This document shows, one piece after another, positions 35,296 through 45,410 of a stretch of 64,000 nt of DNA. Every line of letters begins with the position of its first letter. The first letter of the stretch is position 1. The position numbers and the translations under genes are program-made. Below the pieces are notes generated by a model, which was given only the letters and a program-made list of their open reading frames with translations, did not search any database and was not told where the DNA came from. This DNA is from Virgibacillus aidingensis (GTDB lineage: Bacteria > Bacillota > Bacilli > Bacillales > Amphibacillaceae), in assembly GCF_010994035.1 (NCBI RefSeq), contig NZ_WIXN01000020.1:1-64000 (forward strand), read 5' to 3'.

Positions 35296-37417
35296 TCAGC
35301 GGACTGCTGAATTAGAGACGAAACTGCGTGAATTGGAAATGATACTGGCGGAAAAACAAACTGAAAAGCAGAAAACAGAAGAGCATTTGAATGAACTGCA
35401 GCGGGAATTTCGGGCAGTGACCGGCAGCAGAACCTGGAAGCTCGTCCAGTCGCCGAAAAAGATGAAGAAATTTTTAAGGGCCACAGCTGCCTATGCACTT
35501 GGCAGACGAAACAGGAAACAGCTGTACAGCAAGGAATATAAAAGAAAAAATGCTTCCAACCAACTGAAAAAATATAAATACCATTTATATAACCTTGGCT
35601 TTGAAGAAAAAACATTACATGAACTGGAAAGCTTGTTTAAAGAAACGGACAATAAGTATCTGAGACAGGCCATTGCCTGGGAACTTACGCTTTGGTATGC
35701 AAATAAATATACAAAAACAAATGCAAGAAGGGCATTGGATTATTTGCCTGCTGCCATGAAGGATATGGATAACGCGGAGCAATTAAGAAGAGCTGCTGTT
35801 ATTAAGGCGGAATGCCTATCCCTGCTCGGTGAATTGGAAGCAGGGAAAGCGTTCATCCGGCAGGTGCTCTCGTTTCAAAAGCATCCTGACTTATATCTTG
35901 CTGCAGCCAATCTGGAGGAAAAGGCGGAAAACTGCTTAAAATGGGTGAATAAAGCGCTGGATGTTTACGGACTGGAGCCGCTCAGACTGTCGGAAAGTAA
36001 AGCAGCAGCAGCGTATGACAAACTGATATCGGATTCCGGCCAAAAAACAAAAGACGGTCCAAAAGTAACGGTTATTATTCCTGCCTACAATGCAGAAGAA
36101 GGCATCAAAACAGCAATAGAATCCATTCTTAAACAAACATGGCAGCATTTCGAACTGATCATCGTGGACGATTGCAGTCCCGATCATACGAAAGAGACAG
36201 TCATCGAGTATGCCAAAAAGGACGAAAGAATTAAACTGCTGTCCACACCGCAAAACAGCGGACCTTATATGGCAAGAAACATCGCACTGAGGGAAGCAGC
36301 AGGTGAATTCGTAACAATTAATGATTCTGATGACTGGTCACATCCGAGGAAACTGGAAATCCAGGCAAAACATTTGATGGAAAACCCTCACGTTATTGCG
36401 AATACGTCAGAACAGGCGCGAATGACAGAGGAACTGGGGCTGTACCGGAGAGGGACTCCGGGACATTATATTTTTACCAATATGTCCTCTCTGATGTTCA
36501 GAAGAGCGCCGGTGATGGAGAAGGCAGGTTATTGGGATGAAGTCCGTTTTGCTGCTGACAGTGAATACATTAAAAGGATAGGGCTCATCTTTGGAAAAGA
36601 AAAGATTGTGGATCTGAAGACAGGACCCCTTTCCTTTCCAAGACAAACAGCAGGCTCTCTTACAGGAAGCTCGGCATTTGGCTATAATGGATTTCTTATG
36701 GGAGCAAGAAAAGAATATGCGGAAGTACACCGGCAGTATCATAAAAACGCAAATTCTCTTTATTACCCGTTCCCGCAACAAGAAAGACCATTCCCCGTGC
36801 CGGAGCCAATGTGGCCGAAAAGAGAACAAAAAACTTCCGGTGCAAGACATTTTGATATGGTTATTGCCGGGGATTTCAGACTGCCTGAGAATGAGCTTTA
36901 TTCAGCGATAAAACAAATCGAATACCATAAACAGCTTGGGCTCCGGACAGGACTGATGCAAATGGCAAAATATGACGCGGGGCTCCCAAAAGAGATCAAT
37001 CCAAAAATCAGGGAACATATTAATGGCAGCAACATTCAGCTACTTGTGTACGGCGAGAAAATCAGCTGTGAAAACCTGATAATAAAAAATGCCGCCATAT
37101 TACAGGAAAAACAAAAATACATTCCTGAATTACAAGCGGCTAACGTTAAGGTAATCTTGGATGAACTCCCGTCAAAAAATGATGCCTTTTATGATATAAG
37201 AAAATGTGCATATCATGCTGTACACTATTTTGGAAGAAGAGGAAGATGGTATCCGACTGATGACAAGGTAAGGACGGCATTATTAGCCGATCATCCGCGG
37301 GAATTAGCGTCAATGAAGCTTTCCAGTGACAATTGGGACACCATAACCGATAACCTGAACGATTATGCTTCCCATATCGAGGAATGGACCGTGGACGAAA
37401 ATCCATACTTATTTTGA
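35276..37417 (+). CDS. long glycosyltransferase family 2 protein (copy B, paralogue of the preceding gene)
   Basis: This 713-residue paralogue of copy A has the same helical N-part, GT2 domain (KVTVIIPAYNAEEGIKTAIESILKQTWQHFELIIVDDCSPDH; metal motif TINDSDDWSH) and C-terminal extra domain. It adds an N-terminal coiled coil (residues 1-45), then VTGSRTWKLVQSPKKMKKFL, a motif that recurs in the ATP-grasp proteins of this locus. The ATG lies inside the previous gene with a 20-base overlap, so translation is coupled. Duplication of a whole three-domain protein suggests two donors or two linkages in the polymer. The product stops 20 bases before the next ORF's chosen start. Confidence 0.85.
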   Translation: MKNWEDNQRTAELETKLRELEMILAEKQTEKQKTEEHLNELQREFRAVTGSRTWKLVQSPKKMKKFLRATAAYALGRRNRKQLYSKEYKRKNASNQLKKYKYHLYNLGFEEKTLHELESLFKETDNKYLRQAIAWELTLWYANKYTKTNARRALDYLPAAMKDMDNAEQLRRAAVIKAECLSLLGELEAGKAFIRQVLSFQKHPDLYLAAANLEEKAENCLKWVNKALDVYGLEPLRLSESKAAAAYDKLISDSGQKTKDGPKVTVIIPAYNAEEGIKTAIESILKQTWQHFELIIVDDCSPDHTKETVIEYAKKDERIKLLSTPQNSGPYMARNIALREAAGEFVTINDSDDWSHPRKLEIQAKHLMENPHVIANTSEQARMTEELGLYRRGTPGHYIFTNMSSLMFRRAPVMEKAGYWDEVRFAADSEYIKRIGLIFGKEKIVDLKTGPLSFPRQTAGSLTGSSAFGYNGFLMGARKEYAEVHRQYHKNANSLYYPFPQQERPFPVPEPMWPKREQKTSGARHFDMVIAGDFRLPENELYSAIKQIEYHKQLGLRTGLMQMAKYDAGLPKEINPKIREHINGSNIQLLVYGEKISCENLIIKNAAILQEKQKYIPELQAANVKVILDELPSKNDAFYDIRKCAYHAVHYFGRRGRWYPTDDKVRTALLADHPRELASMKLSSDNWDTITDNLNDYASHIEEWTVDENPYLF

Positions 37418-37437
37418 ACAATAAGGGGCTGGTCTTA

Positions 37438-38868
37438 ATGAATAATTCAAATGATTATAACAATGCAGATGCGCCACAAACAGAAGAAGCATTAACGAAA
37501 GCATTGATAGAAAAAGAAGCGCAGATAGCAAAAACCGAAAAAGAAATAAAAACAAACAAAAAAGAGATTAAAAACATAGAGAAAAGCAATACATGGAAAT
37601 ATTCCGAGCCTGTCCGAAAAATGAATGATTTATTTGCGGCAGGAAAAAGAAGTACAGATCAGTCCCAGTACATCAAACAACTCGAAGCCGAACTGGAAAC
37701 AGCCGAAAAGGAACGCGATCAGGCAAAAGAACGAATGCATGAACTTATGCTCGATGACCGCAAACTGAACAGCCAAGCGCTGGTTAAAAAGATAAATGAA
37801 ACGAAACTGGACGGCGGAATTATTGATTTTATTGATAAGACTGTAAAGAATAAAAAACAGCATGATACAAATTATAGAAATGCATTAAGCTATGCTGCCC
37901 GCTTGTATATGAATGAAGAAAACGATTATAAGAACATGGTATATTCCAAAGCGCTGGAAGGCTTGAAAATAGAAGAGATCCCGGAGTTTATGATGCGGGC
38001 AGGTTTATCCGAAGATCCTATTCCATTGAGACAGGCCGCTTCCTTCCGGGGAAGCTTGAATATGCGAATCAGGCAAATGCAGCTGACAGGAACATTGCCC
38101 GAATGGCTGCTGGATGATAAGCAAGCTGCCTATCAGTTTATGGATCATCTCGGTGTCCGAATCCCCAAGATTTCCAAACAAACCTACCGGCTGGAAGAGA
38201 TTCCCCGGGAAGGCGGAATCGTGATTAAGCCGGTGGATGGAGCAGGCGGACGTGGTGTGTACCTTGTTTACAGTAATAATGATATAATAGATATTAAGCG
38301 CAGCAAAAAGATGCACAGCTGGGAGGAGTTAATCTCCAGTATGAAAGAAGATGTCCTCATGGGGTGGGTTCATCATAATGAATGGTTTACGGAAGAACTC
38401 ATACTTGAAGACATTCAGAAAAAAACACCGGCAAGCGATATAAAATTTTACTGTTTCTACGGAAAAGTCGGCATCATACTGGAAATCACCCGTGTGCCTG
38501 AACTCAGGTACTGCTGGTGGACAATTACCGGCGAAAGAGTTAGGACAGGAAAATATGATGAGGATTTGTTTAAAGGGCAGGGTGTAACCCAATCTGAAAT
38601 TGAGTTTGCCTCAGACATCAGTTTAAAAATACCCGCCCCTTTTATAAGAATAGACTTTTTACGTTCAGAAAATGGACTTATTTTTGGGGAATTCACACCA
38701 AAACCGGGTAATTATGACGATTTTGATGAAAAAACGGATAAATGGCTCGGTGATTATTTTATAGAGGCACAAGGACGGCTGAGTAACGACCTGTTAAACG
38801 GAAAAGATTTTTCGGCGTTTAAGCAATTTACACCGCGTAATAAGTACAACGGGGACGGTTCAATTTAG
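37438..38868 (+). CDS. TupA-like ATP-grasp protein (teichuronopeptide-type)
   Basis: This is an ATP-grasp ligase of about 476 residues. The N-terminal ~120 residues are coiled and contain KSNTWKYSEPVRKMNDLF. The ATP-binding core includes GIVIKPVDGAGGRGVYLVYS (about residue 260) and FIRIDFLRSENGLIFGEFTPKPG near residue 425, the RxD and E pattern of TupA/sugar-transfer-associated ATP-grasps. TupA was first linked to teichuronopeptide synthesis in alkaliphilic Bacillus. The frame stays open upstream, but AAGGGGCT gives the start at ATG 37438. The neighbouring long GT2 genes and ATP-grasp paralogues support a role in polymer modification. Substrate unknown. Confidence 0.78.
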   Translation: MNNSNDYNNADAPQTEEALTKALIEKEAQIAKTEKEIKTNKKEIKNIEKSNTWKYSEPVRKMNDLFAAGKRSTDQSQYIKQLEAELETAEKERDQAKERMHELMLDDRKLNSQALVKKINETKLDGGIIDFIDKTVKNKKQHDTNYRNALSYAARLYMNEENDYKNMVYSKALEGLKIEEIPEFMMRAGLSEDPIPLRQAASFRGSLNMRIRQMQLTGTLPEWLLDDKQAAYQFMDHLGVRIPKISKQTYRLEEIPREGGIVIKPVDGAGGRGVYLVYSNNDIIDIKRSKKMHSWEELISSMKEDVLMGWVHHNEWFTEELILEDIQKKTPASDIKFYCFYGKVGIILEITRVPELRYCWWTITGERVRTGKYDEDLFKGQGVTQSEIEFASDISLKIPAPFIRIDFLRSENGLIFGEFTPKPGNYDDFDEKTDKWLGDYFIEAQGRLSNDLLNGKDFSAFKQFTPRNKYNGDGSI

Positions 38869-38881
38869 GAGGAAGACAAAA

Positions 38882-40504
38882 ATGGAAGAGAATACAAATG
38901 AATGGCTGCCGCACCTATCAGAAGAAGTTGTTTCCGATGCACACGGAAACCTGCTTGATGCCTACGTAATTGCACTTGAAGGCTGGAGACGTGGGCTGAC
39001 GCTTCGCTGGCATGTCAAAAACTCGGAAAAGTTCAGTGAAATGGCAACATGGTATGTGGACAACCCTGGCCAGCTATTCTCGCTAAGCTCCAAGAATAGA
39101 CAGCATTATTTCTTTCGTTCACGGGGAGATAAAATATCAAATGAAGCGGTAGCAATCGGAAAGGACAAAGAACGGACGAAGCAGGCATTAAGAAAGACAG
39201 AGGTCCTGATTCCTGAAGGTAAACAGTTTTCCGAAAAGGAAACAGATGATACGATTATAGATTATGCTTCCTCTCTGGGCTATCCGGTAGTTTTGAAACC
39301 GACTGACGGAAGCTTTGGAAGAGGAGTTGTATCCAATATTACCAGTCCTGGTGAATTAGCATTCTCACTGGAATATGTCCGGGAACAACTAAATTACCGA
39401 GATGTTATTGTCGAGCAATACATACCCGGAAACGAATATCGCATGTATGTTGTCAACGATCAGGTTGTTGGTGCGATAAACCGCATTCCGCCCAACGTGA
39501 CTGGAGACGGTATTAATTCCATTAAGGCATTAATTGAGCTGAAAAATGAAGAAAGAAGCCTGAATCCCCGATTGGTGAGCTGTCCTATTAATTTAAATCA
39601 GGAAACGGTTGATTTTATAGGAAGAAAAGGTTATACATTAGACACCGTCCCGGAAGAAGGAGAACAAATTTTTCTTAGTGAAAAAACGAACATTTCCCTC
39701 GGGGGAGACCCGATTGACGTATTGGACGAACTTCCGGAAGAAATAAAGCGCACAGCGGTAAAGGCGATACAGGCTGTACCTGGTTTGTTCCACGGATCCG
39801 TTGATTTAATCATCCATGCAAATAATCCGGAAAAAGGATACGTGATAGAACTTAATCCAACTTCCCAATTGGGTGGTATCTTATATCCTATGAAAGGGAA
39901 GTCGCGTGATATTCCATCAGCAATTATTGATTATTATTTTCCGGAAACAATAGACGTAACAAAAAATAAAGCAAATGTGTTTTTTGATTTTCACGACGTA
40001 TTAGATCCGCTGCAATCAAGGGATGCCAGTGTTTCCACGGTAACCCCGTGCCCGCAGGAAAAGATGTATGCAAAAAAATATACAGTAAGCGGAGAAGTTC
40101 AGGATATTGGCTATCACCGCGGATTAAGAAAGCAGGCATTTGAACGGTATCTGCATGGTTTTGTAATGAATTTGGAGAACGGGGATATTGAAGTAGTTGT
40201 CGCCGGTACGGATATGGAAATGATCAATGATTTTAAAAATGCTTTATGGGAAGATGAAGAACGCGCGCAAGTGTTTGAAGTCCAGGAAAGCAGCTATGAT
40301 GAGCCAATCAAAGTCGGATTTGATATAAAAGCAGATTTGAAAACACAGCTGGAGGAATTGAAGTTATACCAACAGGAATTGGAAGTAACGGTAAACGATA
40401 TGAAAAAAGCAGAGATTCAGCGAAGGAAATTTTATGACAGCTTATCATGGAGAGCTACAAAACCAATTCGGCTGGCTGGAGCAGTATTCAAGAGGTTTAA
40501 ATAA
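38882..40504 (+). CDS. ATP-grasp ligase fused to an acylphosphatase-like domain (paralogue 1)
   Basis: The 540 residues comprise three parts. First is an N-terminal domain (1-85) with WLPHLSEEVVS and IALEGWRRGLTLRW. Second is a cyanophycin-synthetase/GshF-like ATP-grasp: SLGYPVVLKPTDGSFGRGVVSN, VIVEQYIPGNEYRMYVV, NPTSQLGG (metal). Third is a C-terminal acylphosphatase-like domain (about 395-485, GEVQDIGYHRGLRKQAF...HGFVMNLENGDIEVVVAG). Aligned to the acylphosphatase consensus, the catalytic Arg position holds His, while the catalytic Asn (VMNL) is kept. A coiled linker then leads to DSLSWRATKPIRLAG at the extreme C-terminus. Such ATP-grasps join a carboxylate to an amine. Four full paralogues and one short relative follow. 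Confidence 0.85.
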   Translation: MEENTNEWLPHLSEEVVSDAHGNLLDAYVIALEGWRRGLTLRWHVKNSEKFSEMATWYVDNPGQLFSLSSKNRQHYFFRSRGDKISNEAVAIGKDKERTKQALRKTEVLIPEGKQFSEKETDDTIIDYASSLGYPVVLKPTDGSFGRGVVSNITSPGELAFSLEYVREQLNYRDVIVEQYIPGNEYRMYVVNDQVVGAINRIPPNVTGDGINSIKALIELKNEERSLNPRLVSCPINLNQETVDFIGRKGYTLDTVPEEGEQIFLSEKTNISLGGDPIDVLDELPEEIKRTAVKAIQAVPGLFHGSVDLIIHANNPEKGYVIELNPTSQLGGILYPMKGKSRDIPSAIIDYYFPETIDVTKNKANVFFDFHDVLDPLQSRDASVSTVTPCPQEKMYAKKYTVSGEVQDIGYHRGLRKQAFERYLHGFVMNLENGDIEVVVAGTDMEMINDFKNALWEDEERAQVFEVQESSYDEPIKVGFDIKADLKTQLEELKLYQQELEVTVNDMKKAEIQRRKFYDSLSWRATKPIRLAGAVFKRFK

Positions 40505-40533
40505 AGCAGTACGTTAAATGGAGGAATTATTAA

Positions 40534-42180
40534 ATGAAAGAGATACAGGGAATCAGTTTGCCCCACCTGACAAATGAAATAGTGAAAAATGCCAGGAAGA
40601 CAAGACTGGACGCATTTGCAGTAGCACTGGAAGGATGGCGCAGAGGCTTAAAACTAAAATGGTATACAAGAGACTCAGAGCATTTTCAGGATATGATCAT
40701 TTTTGGTGTGAACCCTCCGGGCAGACTCTTTTCCCTGAGCTCCGAGAAAAAGACACATTACTTTTTCAGAACAAGAGGGGATAAAGTAACCAATGAAGCG
40801 GTGGAAATTGGTTCCGAAAAAGACGACACAAAAGAAATACTCTTGCAAAAAGGGGTCCCCGTCCCGCTTGGAAAAGGTTTTGGCGAAGATGCTTCTGATG
40901 AAGAAATTATTTCTTACAGTAAAGAATTGGATTTTCCGCTTGTGTTAAAACCGACGAATGCAAGCCTTGGAAATGGTGTAGTTACAAATATAAGAGATGA
41001 TCAGGAATTCCTCAAAGCCGTAAACTATGTCAGACATGACCTTGGATATGGAGAAGTTGTTGTCGAACAGCACGTACAGGGTGAAGAATACCGTATTTAC
41101 GTAGTGGAGGATAAAGTAATCGCAGCATATAACAGGGTCCCTGCAAATATTATCGGCGATGGTGTCCATACGATTGAAGAACTGATTGGCCTGAAAAATG
41201 AGGAACGAAAAAAGAATGCCCGTTTGAACAGCTGCCTGATTGAAATGGATATTGAGATTCTTGAATTTATTCAGGAAGCGGGCTACAGCCTGGAAAGTGT
41301 ACCGAAAAAGGGAGAAAAAATCTTCCTGAGACAAAAGACAAACGTATCATCCGGCGGAGACCCGATTGATGTTACGGATACGATGCCGGAAGAGTATAAG
41401 AAGGTTGCGATCGATGCAATTAAGGCCGTACCAGGCTTACACCATGCAGGTGTGGACATTATTGTAAATAAAAACAGAAAACAAAATGTACCTGCTGTAG
41501 TTATTGAATTAAATCCAACCGCACAAATTGGAGGGGCATTATTTCCGTTAAAAGGAAAGGCACGCGATATACCTAAAGCAATTATTGATTATTATTTTCC
41601 CGAAACGAAAGATAAAGTTGACACAACAAAGTCCAAAGTTTATTTTGACTTAATAAATGTGCTGGAACCGTTGGAAAACCGGGCAGCGTTAGAGGTGGAG
41701 GTAAGCCCGGCCCCAATGGGAAAATTATATGCCAAAAAATATATTGTCTACGGAGATGTACAACGGCAGGCTTATCATAGATGGTTGAAAAAACAGGCGT
41801 TGGATCGTAACCTGCACGGGAATATAAAAAGTACTGTTTTCGACGAAATTGAAATTATTGTAGCTGGGACGGACAAACAGAAAATAGAGGAATTTAAAAA
41901 GCTGATAAGTAATAATAAGAGAAATTCAAAGGTAACAAAAATAAAAGAAGAAAACCATGATGAACCAGTAACAGTAGGATTTGAAATAACAGAGCAGTAC
42001 AACACTTCCAGTGCCAGGTCGATTCAATATGCATTGAGGAAAATGGAAAAAGACCTTAAAAATATGACCAAGCAGAAAAATAGAATCGAAAAAGATAATT
42101 GGCATATTGTCAATAGTACTTCATGGAAGGTGACGGAGCCTGTGAGAAAGGTTGGGGCTTTGGTGAAGAACAGGCAATAA
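40534..42180 (+). CDS. ATP-grasp ligase with degenerate acylphosphatase-like domain (paralogue 2)
   Basis: This 548-residue protein is laid out like paralogue 1, with ALEGWRRGLKLKWYTRD near the start. The ATP-grasp core includes LDFPLVLKPTNASLGNGVVTN, VVVEQHVQGEEYRIYVV and NVSSGGDPIDVTDTMPEE. The metal-binding end is VVIELNPTAQIGGALFP. The C-terminal acylphosphatase-like domain (GDVQRQAYHRWLKKQAL...HGNIKSTVFDEIEIIVAG) has lost both catalytic positions: His at the Arg site and Ser at the Asn site. A coiled tail ends in NSTSWKVTEPVRKVGALVK. Ribosome site TGGAGGAA. It starts 30 bases after paralogue 1, so they are probably co-transcribed. No substrate can be assigned. Confidence 0.83.
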   Translation: MKEIQGISLPHLTNEIVKNARKTRLDAFAVALEGWRRGLKLKWYTRDSEHFQDMIIFGVNPPGRLFSLSSEKKTHYFFRTRGDKVTNEAVEIGSEKDDTKEILLQKGVPVPLGKGFGEDASDEEIISYSKELDFPLVLKPTNASLGNGVVTNIRDDQEFLKAVNYVRHDLGYGEVVVEQHVQGEEYRIYVVEDKVIAAYNRVPANIIGDGVHTIEELIGLKNEERKKNARLNSCLIEMDIEILEFIQEAGYSLESVPKKGEKIFLRQKTNVSSGGDPIDVTDTMPEEYKKVAIDAIKAVPGLHHAGVDIIVNKNRKQNVPAVVIELNPTAQIGGALFPLKGKARDIPKAIIDYYFPETKDKVDTTKSKVYFDLINVLEPLENRAALEVEVSPAPMGKLYAKKYIVYGDVQRQAYHRWLKKQALDRNLHGNIKSTVFDEIEIIVAGTDKQKIEEFKKLISNNKRNSKVTKIKEENHDEPVTVGFEITEQYNTSSARSIQYALRKMEKDLKNMTKQKNRIEKDNWHIVNSTSWKVTEPVRKVGALVKNRQ

Positions 42181-42205
42181 GTTTTTAATATTTTGGGGAG
42201 GGATT

Positions 42206-43657
42206 TTGATGAATAAAGGTTACCCTTATTGGTTATCAAAACAAATGCTTTCAGGCGTTAGAAGATTTGATATAGACGCCTTCCTGGTTGCACTGGAAGG
42301 ATGGAGAAGAGGGCTTTCCTTGAAATTTTACTATGATCCCTCTACTGTAACGGATCTTAAAATTATTGGCTATAATCAGATTGGAAAAGCCTTCTCATTA
42401 AGCTCGGGGGATAAAACACATTATTTTTATCGTACACGTGGAGATAAAGTGTCAAATGAAGCCACAGATATTGGGACAGATAAAGCCCGGGCCAAAGAAT
42501 ATCTAATGAAGGCAAATGTCCCAACTCCAGGAGGCTTCACCTTTAATAAATCAATGGATATAGATTCTGTTGTTAATAAGGCATTAAAATTAGGGTTTCC
42601 GCTAGTTCTGAAACCAACATTGGGGAGCCTGGGAAAAGGTGTTGTTACAGATATAAATACGGAAAAGTATTTAAGAGAGAGTATATCCTACTGTTACTCA
42701 GAGTTTGATTATGAGGAATTTATTATTGAGCGGCATGTCGAGGGTGAAGATGTTCGGGTGTATGTTATTAAAGATGAAGTGGTTGGAGCAATTAAACGTA
42801 CTTCTGCAAACGTAACTGGGGATGGAAAACTTACGTTAGATGAACTTATAGATCATAAAAATGAACAAAGAAGGCTTAACCCTCAAACCTCTACTCGTCT
42901 TATTAAAAAGGATACTGGTTTAACTAATTTCCTGACCCGGCATAATTTAACTTTAGATTACATTCCGGAAAAAGGGAAAACTGTCTATCTAAAAGGTCAG
43001 AGTAATATTTCTTCAGGTGGTGACTCGGTTGACACAACTGATGAGCTGTCGCATGATGTTAAAAAAACTGCAATACAAGCCGTCAAAGAAATACCCGGGT
43101 TGAACCATGCAGGTGTCGATTTAATCGTAAACAATGAAAACGCGTATATCATTGAAATTAACTCTACTGCAGGAATATCGTTGCATACTTTTCCTGTACA
43201 TGGAAAACCACGTAATATCGCAAAGGACATAATTGACTATTACTTCCCTGAAACAAAAGGCAAAGGTGATAATAGCACAAAAATCTATTTTGATTACAAA
43301 AATATTCTTGAATTACTTCGAAGCAATTCTGTTAAACAGTTGGAGGTATCAGATGCTCCTGTTGGTGAGTTGTATGCGAAGCGTTATGTGATTTCCGGAA
43401 AGGTGCAAAAAGTAGGATATAGAAGGTGGATTCGAAAACAAGCTATAGAAAACGGTTTGCACGGCTATACCAGGAACTTAAACAATGGGAAAGTTGTTGT
43501 TGTAGTAGCGGCTGTTGAAAAGGATAAGGTGAATAATTTTAAAAGGACTTGTTATGAAGGACCGGAAAGAGCTGAGGTAACGAACGTTAAAGAATATTTA
43601 TGGGATAAACAAATTAGGGTAGGGTTTGAGATTAGGAAGCAAAAGAAGAAATTTTGA
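42206..43657 (+). CDS. ATP-grasp ligase fused to an apparently intact acylphosphatase domain (paralogue 3)
   Basis: The 483 residues have ALEGWRRGLSLKFYYD at the N-terminal domain. The ATP-grasp core reads LGFPLVLKPTLGSLGKGVVTD, FIIERHVEGEDVRVYVI, NISSGGDSVDTTDELSHD and AYIIEINSTAGISLH. The acylphosphatase domain reads GKVQKVGYRRWIRKQAI...HGYTRNLNNGKVVVVVA, in which the consensus catalytic Arg and Asn are both present. It is the only one of the five with both. Unlike paralogues 1, 2, 4 and 5, it has no coiled tail or SWK motif and stops at KKKF. ATG follows GGGGAGGGA. About 180 AT-rich bases follow before paralogue 4. Confidence 0.83.
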   Translation: MMNKGYPYWLSKQMLSGVRRFDIDAFLVALEGWRRGLSLKFYYDPSTVTDLKIIGYNQIGKAFSLSSGDKTHYFYRTRGDKVSNEATDIGTDKARAKEYLMKANVPTPGGFTFNKSMDIDSVVNKALKLGFPLVLKPTLGSLGKGVVTDINTEKYLRESISYCYSEFDYEEFIIERHVEGEDVRVYVIKDEVVGAIKRTSANVTGDGKLTLDELIDHKNEQRRLNPQTSTRLIKKDTGLTNFLTRHNLTLDYIPEKGKTVYLKGQSNISSGGDSVDTTDELSHDVKKTAIQAVKEIPGLNHAGVDLIVNNENAYIIEINSTAGISLHTFPVHGKPRNIAKDIIDYYFPETKGKGDNSTKIYFDYKNILELLRSNSVKQLEVSDAPVGELYAKRYVISGKVQKVGYRRWIRKQAIENGLHGYTRNLNNGKVVVVVAAVEKDKVNNFKRTCYEGPERAEVTNVKEYLWDKQIRVGFEIRKQKKKF

Positions 43658-43841
43658 ACCTGTATTTTTTAATTTCAAATATGACCAAATATCTTTATGT
43701 AAAACAAATGGAGACAGCTAAGCAAACTAGAAACTTTAACTCTACCGATCTATTGATTATCTTGTAGGATTCTAAAAGGATGAAAAAGTGTTCATGATTA
43801 AGGGGTTCCAACGATGTTTAAGTGAAAAGGGGTAAGATTAG

Positions 43842-45410
43842 ATGGATAACGAATATAAATGGTTACCGGAGTTAGAAGGCACGGTGCCAAAGGAAGCATA
43901 TGGTTATGCTATAAGCAATTATGCTATTGCTTATGAAGCGTGGCGACGAGGTTTAAATATCACGTTCGAAAAAGTTTATCATAATAGAGGAATGTTTATT
44001 CCAAAGTATACAATTTATAGTAAGAATAATAAGGTGCAATTTAGTCATACCCGGCCTCATCTTGTCTCAAAACAAGCAATTAAAATATGTGTAAACAAAC
44101 AACTTACCAGAGAAGCACTTGACAAAGAAAATATCCCAGTACCTAAAGGAATGCTCCTTAAAAGTTTGGATGAAACATATATTAAAAAAGCTACTAGTGG
44201 ATTAAATTTTCCTTTAGTCGTTAAACCACTAAATGGAAGAGGTGGAAGAGGAGTTATTACGGGGATAGATGATTTCGTTGAATTGAAAGAGAATATACAG
44301 TACTTAAAGAATGAGTTAAATTTTGATCAAATTATTGTTGAGGAATATATTCAAGGTGAGGACTATAGAGCTTTCGTTATTGGTGATAAGGTGGTTGGAG
44401 CTTTTCGAAGACTTCCCCCGCATGTTATTGGTGATGGAAAAAACTCTATAAAAAAATTGATGAAAAGTAAGAATGATATAAGAGTCAAGATTCCTGGAAC
44501 TTATAATATGAGAGTGATTATAAATAAAGAAATTAAAAGAGAGTTAAGAAAACAAAACTATACTCTAAACTCTGTTCCAAGTAGAGGGCAATTTGTAAGA
44601 TTAAAAACAAAGAATAATGTTTCTTCAGGTGGAGATCCAATAGATGCTACAGACGAGTTGCCGGAAGAAATAAAAAATAATTTGGTTAAAGCCGTGAAAG
44701 CTATTCCAGGATTAATTCAGGGTGGAGTAGATGTAATTTATGATAAAAAAACAGGGAGATATGCTATTCTTGAAATAAACACCAAGCCTTCAATAAGAAA
44801 TCACCTCTATCCAATAAAAGGAAATGCACACGAAATACCTAAAGCAATAATTGATTATTATTTCCCGGAAACTAAGGGCAATTACCTTAGCAAAACAACA
44901 CCTAAATACTACTTTGATTATTTGTTTGTAACAAAATATATTCGGAATAATAGGTTGGAAAAATTTACACTTCCTCCCCATCCTTATGAACCCAATTTGG
45001 ATTCAAAATTAATTTCGTTTAAATCAAATAAAGAATTAACTAGAGTTAAACAATTGATAAGAAGTACATTTCATAAACTGAAATTTAATGGAGAAATGAA
45101 TTTAATAAGATCAGGCGAATATGAACTTATTGTTGCTGGTAACTATCAAGATATAGATTTTTTTATTGACAAACTTCGGTCTAATCGGTTATTAAGTGAA
45201 GTCCAGTTCTATAATTATGCGGGACCTGTTAGAATTGGTTTTACATTTAATAATAAATCTATGAGCGATCCTTTAAGATTGATAGAGGAAAATGAAAATC
45301 TAAATAAAAAAGTTAAACAACTTGAGAAAGAACTTAATCAACTTAAAAATAGCAAGTCCTGGAAAATAACTTCTCCATTAAGAAAACTGAAAAGAAAGCG
45401 TGAAAAGTAA
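43842..45410 (+). CDS. ATP-grasp ligase with strongly diverged C-terminal domain (paralogue 4)
   Basis: The 522 residues share EAWRRGLNITFE at the N-terminus. The ATP-grasp segments are LNFPLVVKPLNGRGGRGVITG, IIVEEYIQGEDYRAFVI, NNVSSGGDPIDATDELPEE and YAILEINTKPSIRNH. The C-terminal domain occupies the acylphosphatase position but has lost the GxVQ and RNL motifs; only the closing VAGNYQDID...GPVRIGFTF resembles the family. A coiled coil and NSKSWKITSPLRKLKRK end the protein. Ribosome site AAAAGGGG. The coding sequence appears more AT-rich than paralogues 1 and 2, judged by eye, so it may have a different origin. Confidence 0.82.
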   Translation: MDNEYKWLPELEGTVPKEAYGYAISNYAIAYEAWRRGLNITFEKVYHNRGMFIPKYTIYSKNNKVQFSHTRPHLVSKQAIKICVNKQLTREALDKENIPVPKGMLLKSLDETYIKKATSGLNFPLVVKPLNGRGGRGVITGIDDFVELKENIQYLKNELNFDQIIVEEYIQGEDYRAFVIGDKVVGAFRRLPPHVIGDGKNSIKKLMKSKNDIRVKIPGTYNMRVIINKEIKRELRKQNYTLNSVPSRGQFVRLKTKNNVSSGGDPIDATDELPEEIKNNLVKAVKAIPGLIQGGVDVIYDKKTGRYAILEINTKPSIRNHLYPIKGNAHEIPKAIIDYYFPETKGNYLSKTTPKYYFDYLFVTKYIRNNRLEKFTLPPHPYEPNLDSKLISFKSNKELTRVKQLIRSTFHKLKFNGEMNLIRSGEYELIVAGNYQDIDFFIDKLRSNRLLSEVQFYNYAGPVRIGFTFNNKSMSDPLRLIEENENLNKKVKQLEKELNQLKNSKSWKITSPLRKLKRKREK

